DNA of 64,000 nt, from the NCBI GenBank assembly GCA_934045075.1, contig OW203723.1:23711615-23775614 (forward strand), read 5' to 3'. Positions 12,634 through 23,668 of this stretch are shown piece by piece (the first letter of the stretch is position 1; each line of letters starts with the position of its first letter). This stretch comes from Yponomeuta sedellus (lineage: Eukaryota > Arthropoda > Insecta > Lepidoptera > Yponomeutidae). Below the pieces are notes generated by a model that did not search any database, was not told the origin of the DNA, and saw only the letters and a list, made by a program, of their open reading frames with translations. The position numbers and the translations under genes were made by a program.

Positions 12634-13291
12634 ATGGCAGCAGTATTGCCATCCCAAAAGAAGGAAACCAGGGAGAAGTACCGGGTACCTCTGTACCCTG
12701 GATTCCCTGAGTTAGCCAGATCAGATGTCAGCATATACCCTTCTTATACCAACCTCCATTTGGCCTAGTAAGTAACTAATTAGCTCCACCTAAGTATTTT
12801 AACACCTGCCTCAATCCTCAGTCCAGTCCCATAACTTACCTCTGGGCCATATTAAACTATGGATGTAATAGGACTAGCTGGTCCTATAGTAAAAATGGTT
12901 CTCAAAGAACCTTGTTGAGTTTTTCATTAACCCTGATAGACTTTGTTTATTTAGCGAGTCGAAAGTTGTCCTATATGTTTAATGTGGTCTAGTATAGTAC
13001 GATATGGCCCTAATGCCAGAGTCCCCTTCCAGCCGCGTAGTCTGCCGCCACCGCTACCACCGGGCCACGGTGACCCAGCATAAGCAATTCATGCGCGAGC
13101 TCCACATGTTTGAGCGTCTGCAGCCCAACGCCCTCGACGGCGTCAGAGTCCACCGCGAATTCTCCCAAGGCATCCTGTCACACAAGATCCCACCACGACG
13201 CTACGTTAATAAGCTTACGCCGGACCCGCTGACGTCACGGCAAAGGATGCGAGTGGAGAGCATTATCGCAGGCAAAGAGCATTTTGGTTAA
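12634..13291 (+). CDS. Two-exon gene, 130-residue basic protein of unknown function
   Basis: Exon 1 (12,634-12,767) starts at an ATG with an in-frame TAA upstream and ends in a GTAAGT donor. Exon 2 (13,033-13,291) follows the acceptor CCTTCCAG, and the 2+1 phase closes a Tyr codon. Together they give an uninterrupted 130-residue frame with strong coding bias (C/G at third positions in exon 2), unlike its surroundings. The protein is rich in Arg, His, Pro and Tyr (YPGFPELA, YPSYTNLHLAYR) and has no signal peptide, membrane segment or domain I recognise. AATAAA is at 13,575-13,580. It lies between Mic19 and ABT1 and converges with ABT1. Small Tyr/Pro-rich proteins of this kind include axonemal inner proteins, but that is only a guess. 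Confidence 0.72.
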
Positions 13292-13828
13292 TGTGTGGGT
13301 CAGAGATATTAGGGGTAATGCTCTTAGTACAATAACCTATCTACTAGCACAAAATTGATATTACTATTATATAGCAAAAGAAAACTTTCTCAGTCTCTGA
13401 AAAGTCAGATTGTATGTCATATTATGTAGTGAATTTATGATATAATGCTATTCAATTCAACTAATACTCTACTTGATGCTCAGGAGTAAGTTAATTATTA
13501 TCTGTAATGTATGCTTTGAATTTTCCATGGCAATACATTCAGATATTTTCTGAGGTTGTTATTATTTATAGACCAATAAATAAAGGCATTGGTCTATGAA
13601 TTTTGCATACACAAATGTCTGAATACTTCAGTGGTAAACTGGGTAAAATTATTATTGAAATAAAACAATATATTAGACAGGACCAACTATTATTGTTTAT
13701 TAGACTACCTCTCTTAAGAATCTGGTAAATTTACAACCAATTATTAAGCAACTGACACCCAGCCCCCTCCAAAAAAAATTACCTAAGATTATCAATACGT
13801 CAACAAGCATGCCTATTTATAAGCGAAA

Positions 13829-14514
13829 TTAATCAGCAGTATCTTTTTTCTTTTTTAGTTTCTTGCTCCTCTCGACATTAGTCTGCAAGTAGTGTGCTTC
13901 CTTCTTTGCTTGCGAAATCTCAGCCCGGAGTCTCTGTTTCATCGCTGCCCGCTCGTAAGCTAGCCTTTCGCTCAAATGCACCCATTTGAATCGCGGAATG
14001 TACTTTATGTTCCAAATCATGTCATAGTAGCGCGACCTTTTTCGTGTCCCGATCTTAGTGTTGTTTAGTTTGTTAGCGACCAATTTGGCTACTTTCTTCT
14101 TCTGGAATTCGACCCAGCCTTCAGTGAATTGTTTAGGTACCCGTTTTCGTCTTTCGCCGGGCTCTGAAATAGAAATAGTGTAAATTCGCGAGCTGATGAA
14201 CAACATGAAAGTTTTTATTATAACCTCAAATACTCACTTCCACTTAGCTGAAGATAAATCCGTCCGACTTCGCCAAACTCACTGAATATCTCTCGGATCT
14301 TAGCAACGTTCATGTAAGGCGGGATTGTGGATAAATAAATAATACCACGCTTTTTGGTTTTCTTAACATTTACACTTTTTTCTCGTGGACCATCGGATTC
14401 GTTTCCGAAACTATTTTGGGACTCACTATCAACTTCAAGTCCATTTTCAGGCACTCGTCTGTCTGTCATCTCGAACTCCGGCATAATATTAATATTTTTC
14501 TTATTAGTTTTCAC
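13829..14514 (-). CDS. ABT1/ESF2 family ribosome-assembly factor
   Basis: Two exons on the minus strand (14,514-14,238 and 14,163-13,829) joined by a 74-bp intron (GTGAGT donor, TTTCAG acceptor, phase 1) give 203 residues. An acidic/Ser-rich N-terminus leads into an RRM-like domain starting about residue 50 (RGIIYLSTIPP, FGEVGRIYLQ) and the signature block FTEGWVEFQKKKVAK, then WNIKYIPRFKWVHLSERLAYE. A Lys-rich tail ends the protein. ABT1/Esf2 acts in the nucleolus in early 18S rRNA processing with the SSU processome. Human ABT1 is 272 residues; this one has a short tail. Start choice: 14,514 gives the longest frame and the next Met is codon 11. A minus-strand AATAAA lies at 13,701-13,696. 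A THAP transposon begins 123 bp upstream of the ATG. Confidence 0.93.
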
Positions 14515-14637
14515 AAATTATTTCGCAAAAATCTCTGAAAATCCGAAAGAAAACTCATGAACATTTTTGTGATGATGACATCACAGAATACAGATGGAGA
14601 TGGTCAGGATATGTTAAGGCAGTTGTTCGTCATTATC

Positions 14638-17009
14638 CGTAGAGGGAGTGAAACTATAGAGCAAGCCACAGCGCACACATACAAGTTTTAAATGAAACAA
14701 ACTTCATAGCGATCATGGGTGAGAAAGAGATAGAATAAACAGCAAAAGTGTAACTACTTTTTTTGTTTGCCCCCAGTGTCAAGTTGAGTTGACGTTTCTG
14801 GGGGCAAACAAACGACAAGATTTTGAAAATGTAATCATATTTAACGCTACGCTAGCCGTTTCGAAGAGCAACCGTGTATTTGTGAAATGATATATTAAAA
14901 GTGACCTAAATAGAGAAATTATGGTGAATTGTAGTGTACTCGTATGCAGAAATCGTTAAGAAAGAGCTTTGGGGGAAGTTTCCTTTCATAGGTAAGTAAT
15001 GATTGTGTTTCAATTATTGTTAAGCCCAAAGTTGCCTTATGTTGAGTATTTTAGTTATGTTTCAACTAGTAGCTTTGCAACTAGTCCGTAAGAAAAGAAA
15101 TTTAATAGAATTTACTTTCCTAACCTAAAAAACCGAAGAGTAAAAAAATGTTGCCATCCGTTTATGTCGAAAATCCCGATCATTACGTGACCGTGTTGGC
15201 AGACGTTATGAATAAGCGATCGTGCGATGGGTAAATAAAAAGTAGTATTCCCTAAGAAGGCTGCTAAATAAACAGTACGTTTTCAAAACCTTTGTTTTAT
15301 TACTTTAAAGTAAACAATCGATTAAACATAAACACACCATTTTTAGGTTTTTATTTATCCCCGTAAAGGGTTTTACTGTAATGTTAATATTATTGCTCTT
15401 GTTTGAGAAAAATCCACACAACACCCATAGCGCTTAATATGTTGTTTTGCCAAAAGTGTGCCGTTTAGAGTTTCATTGCTCAGCCTATTTGGATCTTTGT
15501 TTTAATAAGATTGAACTGAAGTAGCGTTCATAATCTGTGTCACAAAAACGAGTAACCGGTAAAGTCTAACATTAGTAAGATTTACCTTAAGGGTTGGTAC
15601 TTAGTAAGTAAAAGAATAAATAGTGACGTGCTATGTTGGTATTAGTACTTAAGTTGAATGAAATCTAAAAAAAGTCGTATGTTTACGTACGATTTCTGCC
15701 CCTGGATCGTACATGCAAAATAAATGTAAAACATCGTATGAATACGATTTAAATCGTATATCTGGCAACGCTGCGTGATCATTACTTAACTCGAAGTCCC
15801 AGACTTCGACGGCTTGTCCTTGTACAGATATTAAGTTACAAATATAAAATATATTATGAATCTTTAATACTTAATGAATCGTTATTAAAATCAATGTACC
15901 TAAAACTATAACCTGAGCTTGGCCCCTGCGGTGGAGTATGGCCTAACCTTCCTGCGATGCAGGAAGAGACCCGTGCCCCAGGGATAAGGACATACAAGTT
16001 TTGATATCGAAATCTATAATCAAAACAATTGACACAGAAACTTTCGGCTACAGCACTGAATTATCAAATATAATATCCTGATGCTTTGTTAGATAGCTGC
16101 ATCGCCTTCCTATGTGACTTGTTGCCCATATAATTTTTCAGCATTCATTCCACTCAGCAGAAAATGTGTCAACTCGAATTTATCGCAAGAACCCTTTCGT
16201 TCTTTTTATGCATTCTGCCGCAAGCAATGTGCCCTTGAATTCAGTATAGAATTCAAATTTGAATTTGTATCAATGAATCTCGTACAATACCGTCTAGCCG
16301 CGATTGTTTATTAGGTAAAACGGAATTACCTTATTTCCCTAATAAATAATCGACCCGTTCAATATACAACTATGTATGAGTATCGCGAATAATAAGGAAT
16401 ACTAAAGTTATTACTTATTATATTTTAATGTATTACAATATTTATTATTATTAGCAATGTTTCTATTTCAGATTTCTTCAAAATAGTCCTGTTCTGGAAA
16501 AATGGGTGCTAGCATTTAGAAGAGAGAACTGGTCACAAACATCAAATGCTCGAATATGCTCTCTACATTTCGACAAAATGTACATTTTGGTGGTCTGAGG
16601 TACCCTTCGAAAGAATTTTTATATGGTGAATTTTTAGATTAAAAAAAACTTATTAATAAAACAGTTTATGATTAAATTCCATTGGTGGTCCTAGATAGCG
16701 TCCCTAAGCGCCTTAACTTGTAAAATTTAAACGTGTAAAATAAAACGTATTTTTAATTATACAAAATGACAATTGTTTATAAAACGTTTGCTACGTTTTA
16801 CAAACAATTGTCAGACATGTTGTATGATTAACAAAATTCAAAACTAAGTAAATCTGCATTTTTATTCATGGCCTATGAACGACTGAAATATTTTACCCCA
16901 CATTATGGCAATTCACTTTTACTGTGGCAACATTCACGCACACAAACAAATAATATTCACCGACGTTAAATCGGTTACACTGTGCCTTGATCTTTCTACT
17001 CTATTTATG
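14638..17009 (+). mobile_element. THAP-bearing TIR transposon, copy 2 (P-superfamily-like)
   Basis: A near-duplicate of the element at 7,253-9,618 with only small indels and scattered substitutions. Its ends are the same imperfect inverted repeats, and a different perfect 8-bp duplication, TCATTATC, flanks it (14,630-14,637 and 17,010-17,017). The two copies are therefore independent insertions and not a segmental duplication. It lies between the 5' end of ABT1 (123 bp away) and a THAP-like exon at 17.5 kb. Confidence 0.88.
14921..16598 (+). pseudogene. Vestigial THAP-domain exons in transposon copy 2
   Basis: Exon A (14,921-14,991) again reads MVNCSVLVCRNR and then TAA. Exon B (16,472-16,598) again encodes the Trp-containing helix and CSLHF. 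The shared stop shows that the parent of both copies already had a broken THAP frame or used another start, so mobilisation would need transposase in trans. Confidence 0.78.
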
Positions 17010-17534
17010 TCATTATCTCTATTTAGTTAGTCTGTTCTGTTATGGGTCTGTGATTCAATTTACCAAACATTGTGATTCACTAATTCCAATTCACTCACTT
17101 GGCACTAAGTCCCTATAACAGAATGAGGGCTTTTCAATGACGGCTGTCAGTGGAGTTCCACACAGACGTAATAGATGGCGCTAGCACGGAGTCCCTTTCA
17201 CAGAACAATTAAACCAAGTCCCTTTATAGTTGCTACGATTTTTTTTCTGTATCACTTGGTAGGATCACAGAGTATAAAGTTAGGAATGAGTTCCACAGAT
17301 AAGAGAGACTACATTAGTTCTCACAGAGTTTCAGAGTTTTGTATCGTCCATCGGTAGTAGTACTACTCTTTCCTTTCATAGTAGGTACATAGTCTGGTTT
17401 TTTTAAATAGTTCAACTTTCGCCTCTTACGTAGCCGTAGTAGAGTGTAGGGCTAGACCTCAAAACAATAACTAAAGCTAGACGTTCTCTGCTCTCCTGCC
17501 TAATGTAAACAACGAATTAAAATCGAGTGCAAGC

Positions 17535-17765
17535 ATGGATAAGAAAATTAATAGAGTTTGCATTGTAAAAACTTGCAAAAATTGTGGCACTCACTTGTTC
17601 CCAAAAGATAAACAGAGAAGAACATTGTGGATTAAAGCTATCGAACAGCTGAAGTCTGGGTTGACGATAAAAAAATACAGTAGAATTTTCTCAAGTCATT
17701 TTAAGCCAACTGATTTTGTTCAAAGGAAGCCTTTACTGGCCTTTAGCCCAACTACAACCAAGTAA
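17535..17765 (+). CDS. THAP-like zinc-finger exon lacking a ligand Cys
   Basis: An ATG-initiated frame of 76 codons runs into a consensus donor (GTAAGT, beginning at 17,761), so it looks like a first coding exon. It has the THAP layout: Cys-x4-Cys (CIVKTC), FPKD, the conserved Trp in LWIKAI, and SSHF followed by Pro and DF. In the usual Cys-x2-His pair the Cys is Ser (SSHF), which should weaken zinc binding. No second exon was found. It differs in sequence from the THAP in the neighbouring transposon. It could be a decaying THAP gene, a host THAP gene with a diverged finger, or a piece of another P-like element. Confidence 0.55.
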   Translation: MDKKINRVCIVKTCKNCGTHLFPKDKQRRTLWIKAIEQLKSGLTIKKYSRIFSSHFKPTDFVQRKPLLAFSPTTTK

Positions 17766-19499
17766 GTTTGTTATTATTTAAAGACACTTTGAATATGCAA
17801 CTATGCCTTATTTTGAATTATATTGGCCCCGTTGTCGGCTAATATAAATTTTATTGATCTAAACAAATATATTAAAAACATAATTCTTAAGTATTGTTTT
17901 TGCGTTTCGCACCTTCAACTCCATTTTAAGGTCCGCGAGAGAGCACTCCCCATATATTTTGTCCATTATACAGGCCGGTGTCGTTGATACAAGAAGAATC
18001 GTGGTCCAATAGGCAGGCTCGGGTCAATCAGGTGAGCAATCAGGTAGTCCGGGTCACAAGCGTTGTTTTCGTCGATTAAAGAAAGTATCACGGTCCGTAG
18101 GCAAGCAAGGTCGTAAATAAATGAAATATTCAAACAAACGAAAACGTAACGACGCAACCAATAGTATTGTTTCGGTCATGTACGAAGTGAGTCTTTTTAA
18201 TCTGTGGTACGAAGTACGATTAAGATACGTTACCATGCAATGACCGAAAGGAAACGTTTCCCAGTAATAATCGGACATTCGGTCTATTCGTTTATTGCTC
18301 TCGCGATCACGGATTGACTGAATGAATAAATGAACCGGACCGGGTGACGAATATGGCCGAGAGCGAACGAACGCTGCATGAGATAGAGTGTGGTGATTGA
18401 ACTGAACGGAGCGAAATTGTTTCGATCGGTCTCCCTTCAGCCTGTCGGTCTTTTCCGAACTTTAGAAGTAGGTCGTATGTCATAGCCATAAAGATTGTTT
18501 TTACTTGTTTTGTTTCATTCATTGTGTCAATTCTGCGCTGCTGGTTCGCGCGCTAATCCAAGTAGGTACTTTTGTAAAAGTAATACCGTGTTGTTTTCTT
18601 GATGTTAGTTTCTCTAACGAATATAACATAATATTTTCACTGTGTTATTATAGTGAATTATTGGTGAAGGAGATTTTTCTGTTTCGTGCGCTTCGGGACG
18701 CTTATTTCTGTGGTAGTAATCTTGTTCTGCAAACTACTTTTGTTCTTTGCAAATAACAAAAGTAGCTTATGATAATCTAGATGGTAATATTAATATAATT
18801 CATTGTACGGAAAAAAACTACTCGATTTAAAAATATTTTTTGATTGATTTTTATCATAGTACCTACTTCTAATATAATGGTGGCACGGCAACATTAAAAA
18901 AATTAATCATAAATTAATGGTCCTGTAAAAATACAGATATAAAAAAAGCATATTTTATGGCTGAAAGGTCAAAACGTTAACGTTGAGATGGTTCTACTAT
19001 GAGGTCCTAATAGTCCGAATAGTACTAATATACAGTACTAGTACATTGTCTCAAATGTAACAGTACGGAGCGATCTTTAAGATGTCGGAGCAGGCCCAAT
19101 ACTAGCAACTAACAGTCAACACAATCAACACGCTACGCTCAGCTACGCACGATTACTCAGCAGTCAAACGGAACACACACATTTTTCCTATAATCTATAG
19201 TCATAGCTATGCTGTGACGACTCCGTCGTTGGCATTAAAAAAAAAAAGTTCAGTTTCCATACAGAAGACTTGCAACGCCATCCATCGAGAGAAAAAGGAA
19301 GTATTTTTACTTTTTAATAGCTGTCCGAAAAGAGCTCATTGAATTGTGATTCACTTGTGATCACAAATTAAACAGGCTTGTGATTGTGATTTACACTCAG
19401 AAGAACTTTAGTTATTATTCTGAGGATTTACACAACAAATAGGTACGATTTCTGTATTTCCATATTTTCTGTAAAGTTTTCTCTTTAACTGCCTCTACG
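17766..19499. other. Intergenic region upstream of RTF2
   Basis: ORFs here are short and lack splice support. No clear repeat family was recognised. The last few hundred bases must contain the RTF2 promoter, but no TATA-like or other element stands out. Confidence 0.4.
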
Positions 19500-21148
19500 A
19501 TGGGTTGTGATGGTGGTACCATCCCACGGCGTGATGAGCTCGTTCGCATGAAGAAGAAACCCGAACAGGTATGTACGACTAATCAATAGACACGTCGATA
19601 ACAATTGATGTCTAACATCCATCCACTAATATCCCGTATAAATCTCCATTACAGAAAGACAAAGACGCAGAGCGATCGTTCAAGTGGCGTAACTGTGCTT
19701 TGTCGCAGCAGAAGCTGCAGGCCCCAGTGGTCGCGTGTGGTTTAGGCCGACTTTACAGCAAGAGCTCAGTTTTGGAAGCTCTCTTGGATAAAGAGACTAA
19801 ATCTGAGTCTATCAACCACATCAAAAACATGAAGGTAATTAGTATATGACATTACACTATGATTCAATAAAACAGTGAGGCGCTCACACTTGTATCCCAA
19901 ATAAAGTGACCACAGTCCTGACAAACCTATTTCACTTCCTCATCATTCAGTCAGTCACTTGTTGTGTTGTGCTTTGTGTGCAATAGAGGTAAGTATCTTC
20001 TTCTTTAGTCCTTTATTTCCCACAGTTTCCACTTTTGACGGTGGTTTGCAGCAGCTTCCAATAGCAATAGAAGTATAATAATACCCTTTTTGAGCCTTTC
20101 TCTTTTTGCAGGACATCAAAGACCTCCAACTGACTAAAAACCCAGCATTTAAAGACTCTGAGCACACAGAGGGGACAGTTGGTGATGGCAGTGCTCCGTA
20201 CATATGTCCCATCAGCGGACTGGAGATGAGTGGAAAGTTCCGGTTTATCTTTCTGTGGAGCTGCGGCTGTGTCTTGGCTGAGAGAGCGCTCAAGGAGGTC
20301 AAGCAGAACATATGCCACATGGTAATACTTTTTGTCTTTCATAGCCATATCATGTGAAGAAGAAGATGGTCATATTAATGACCTTTAGAACATTTCCCTG
20401 GATAACGCACAGACAGAAAAGCTAGATTAGATGAATATCTCCTAATTTAACTCACTAAAAATTTGTTTGTTTTCATTTATCCAGTAAATCAACAATAGCA
20501 GACCTCCGATGGGAGATGGAAGAAGTAAATTAATACTTTAGATTACATGACGTAGCAAGTATATAAAGGTTATTTCTTGGAATACTAATAACAATTTATC
20601 TTTGTCCTCAGTGCCAGAAACCCTTCACAGACAATGATGTGATAGTCCTTAACGGAACTGATGAAGACATCGCCATTCTTCAAGAAAAGATGGACATTCG
20701 TGTTGCTAGTCGAAAATCTAGCAAAACATCTAAAGTTGACAAAAATAAGAAGGTTAAGGTTGAATGTACAGTGACATCAAACCCTTCTGCTACAACCTCC
20801 ACAGAGTCTGGCGATACAGAGATTAAAGAAGAAAACAATGTAAAGCAGGAATCGGATGCTGGCCCAAATTGCAGCAGTGCCACAAAGAAAGAAATTATTG
20901 ACACCATTCCGCTATCTTTACCCAAGTTTAACCCCCTGAAGCAAGGGCGCGGTCACTTTGGTTCCTCCAAGCGTGCTATCTCCAATGATTTAGTACAAGA
21001 TCCATCATATAAGAAAACAAAGAAAGACTACAGTGTAGCCACAGACCCACAAAGCAGTGAGGTGTACAAGTCACTATTTACATCCCATCAAAATGATAAA
21101 GCGCAACAGAGGGCCCATTGGGTTACTTATAATCCTTTTTATAACTAA
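19500..21148 (+). CDS. Rtf2: Replication termination factor 2 (RTF2)
   Basis: Four phase-0 exons, 19,500-19,568, 19,655-19,834, 20,112-20,321 and 20,612-21,148, each with GT/AG borders, encode 331 residues. The N-terminus MGCDGGTIPRRDELV is characteristic of the family. Two RING/U-box-like segments follow: CALSQQKLQAPVVACGLG, and the pair YICPISGLEMSGK and SCGC with CHMCQKPF across the exon 3/4 junction. The acidic, Lys/Ser-rich tail ends in QRAHWVTYNPFYN. RTF2 acts at stalled replication forks and is shuttled off by DDI1/2 in mammals; fission-yeast Rtf2 also affects splicing. Human RTF2 is 306 residues. AATAAA is at 21,285-21,290. No break was seen. Confidence 0.96.
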
Positions 21149-21849
21149 TCTCACAATTAATTAATTAAATTGATTTTAATGTTTAATTTTAATAATCTCA
21201 AGTGCTGATACCTACTCCAAACCTCCATAATTGGATCAATTGATTTTTAGTTTCTCTGTTATGTATATAAAAAATGGTGTGTAAAATAAACATGTTTGAT
21301 TCAAAAATCCTCTATTAAAACTTAAATCAATATTGCAATTACACTCTAGAGAAAGATTACACAAATTTTCGAATGTCTTCTTCAAGAAAAGAAACATTCG
21401 AAAATTTCTCAATAACAAATAGAACGCAAAATCTGAAAATCGTATGTTCAGTATCGATTTTAAAGCACTACCAATACATATCAAAGTTTGAAATCTTCAA
21501 TCTTTATCTTTCATAACTAAATTGAGAATTTTATCTTTCGCTCATAGGAAGTGGTTTTATTTGTGGTTTCAGTTTTAACGTTATCTCAATACCACATATA
21601 AACATGGGCGTTGCCACATTTTGATAGAGTGAGGCAAACAATACAATAAATACAAGACTCGCCCTCAACACGGACTGATTGAGTAACCCTCTAAAAAATG
21701 CATTGCATGCGCAACAAGCGCTTGATAATGCCTTTTTACAATCTTCGAGTATTAACAGTACATATTTTGCTAGTGTCAGGCGGCGCGAAGTCACGCGTTT
21801 ATACCTAGCTCTAAAATGACAGAATTTTATATAATTGACGAGCTGGAAA

Positions 21850-22360
21850 GTCTCAATTTTAGACATTTATTTAGCGAATACATCATTTACCTATGTACTT
21901 TTAAATCTATTACGTTTACGTAGCACTCCACTCTATCGAGTGAAGCATTTAGACGACTCCTTAGTGTCAAAAAATGTATGCAATGCATCTGACAGCCGGA
22001 GTAGCTTAAAAAAAGTAAAAATCAACGTCACGCAACTCAGTGGATACTTACGTAATAATGCCCCTGGTCATGCGAGAATATTCTCCCACGGCACATCTAT
22101 ATAGTATAGTCTGTTAGCTTTTAGAATATACCTCGGGCTCTAGAGTAGGCTTTGGTTTTCGCCAATTTTCGCCGGTTTTCGTACTGATGATAGAGTTCTG
22201 ATTTCGAAATTAATTAAGTGTCATATTAGTTCCGATTAAGTTCCGATATTTCTATTACACGAATATATCCGATAGTAGCCGACGTAAATTCTACACGGAT
22301 GGCCCGGGGAGAGTATTCTCGCATGACCAGATCTAAAAGTTGATAAATGATGTATTCGCT
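21850..22360. mobile_element. Inverted-repeat element with a nested MITE
   Basis: The left arm contains TTAGCGAATACATCATTTA (21,870s) and GGTCATGCGAGAATATTCTC (22,060s). Their reverse complements recur, slightly diverged, at about 22,306-22,360. Between the arms (about 22,103-22,295) lies a copy of the MITE found at 40,574-40,807, which starts TAGTCTGTTAGCTTTTAG. The arrangement is a MITE inserted in the loop of an older palindromic element. Confidence 0.65.
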
Positions 22361-22884
22361 CAAGGAATTCTGCTTAGTTATTGACGATAATCGACAACAG
22401 CTCTGAATTTACTGTAAATTCTAAAGATATTCGCACTTTCCAATTTTAAGAGAACATTCGCCAGTTCATCACTACATTTAAAACGCGCGACCCGCATCGT
22501 CATGGTACCAATGCTGGGTCAGATAAGAAAAAACTATATTTTATTATAACGTAGGTAATGAAAATACATTCTGTTGAATTTCAGGGTAGAATGTTAGTAT
22601 AAAACGTTTAAAAAAAACTAATGTGCGACGGGACATACAATTTTGTGCTTTGGAAAAATAATTGTTATGGAATGTAATAAGATCAGTTTTACAAAACAAC
22701 TCTAACATCTTCAGACAAGTTAATAATCGAATCACTAAAACTATAATAATCTATTGACTTCTCAGTCAATAGAAAAATAATTTTTTACTCCTCTATCAAT
22801 CAATCAACTGGCCCGAGTTCGTTCACTGCTGGGCACGTGACTTTCTTCTGCACTGGGAAGGAAGAATGATGATTATTTAAGAAG

Positions 22885-23125
22885 AATGAAAGTGCCCGCG
22901 GTGTTCCCGCGATTTATCGATTTTCCCATGGGAATAAGATATTTTCCCGCCAGTAAAACGTAGCCAACGTGTTAATCCAGGGTGTCAGCTAACTCCATGC
23001 CAATTTTTATTAAAATCGCTCCAGCCTTTATCACGTGAACGAGTAACAAACATATACACTCACAAACTTGCGCCTTTATAATTTTAGTGTGATGTGATAG
23101 TAGAATAGATTTTTAGAATTAAACT
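22885..23125 (-). mobile_element. Widespread lepidopteran repeat, antisense
   Basis: On the minus strand it reads through TATAAAGGCGCAAGTTTGTGAG, then GGCTGGAGCGATTTTAATAA, and ends near an ACCGCGGGCAC-like motif. A better copy in the other orientation is at 56,876-57,085. Many moth and butterfly introns carry relatives of this repeat. Its class is not assigned here. Confidence 0.55.
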
Positions 23126-23188
23126 TCAATAAAATTTTCTAAACTACATAGTAAAATCAATCTTTGGCTACATGTGCAAATTACTAAG

Positions 23189-23449
23189 TACAGTCTATTT
23201 ATTTTTACTTGTCCAATTTAGTAAACAAGATTCTAACCCTAAAATTGAGATTAGATGCCTAAACTAGACATTTTCTCGCAAATTCATGAACTATTATGAA
23301 CTATGTTTATAAAATTGGCAGCCTGTTATCTAAAAGACTGTTCCAAGTTACTTCATTTATGAAAATATTGCAGTTTTGGACTAAAAAGTCACACTTTAAG
23401 GGTAGAATCTTGTTTACTAAATTGGACAAGTAAGAATAAAAAGACTGTA
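23189..23449. mobile_element. Palindromic MITE, Tc1/mariner-like ends
   Basis: About 50-bp inverted repeats face each other. The left starts CAGTCTATTTATTTTTACTT and the right, read inward, starts CAGTCTTTTTATTCTTACTT. TA dinucleotides abut both ends, which fits TA target duplication. It lies 220 bp beyond the pigeon stop codon. A half copy is at 1,939-2,066. Confidence 0.75.
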
Positions 23450-23668
23450 CCTATTAACATTTACCGTTATTGTATTGCTGTGGATGTCTGTTAAATAAAT
23501 TCAATATAATATATCAGTACTATACCTAATGATACAGATCTGTACTATAATGGTACAGATATATATTTTCAACGATGGCCGGTCAGCGATCTATACGCAA
23601 AACATAAAGAGAAAACTTGCAACATCTCGAAGGTGTTAAAATTAATAAGCCTGCCTCCATGAGACTGC

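Noticed and set aside
7253..17009. Segmental duplication of 2.3 kb
   Set aside because: The two copies have inverted termini and different 8-bp target duplications, so they are separate transposon insertions.
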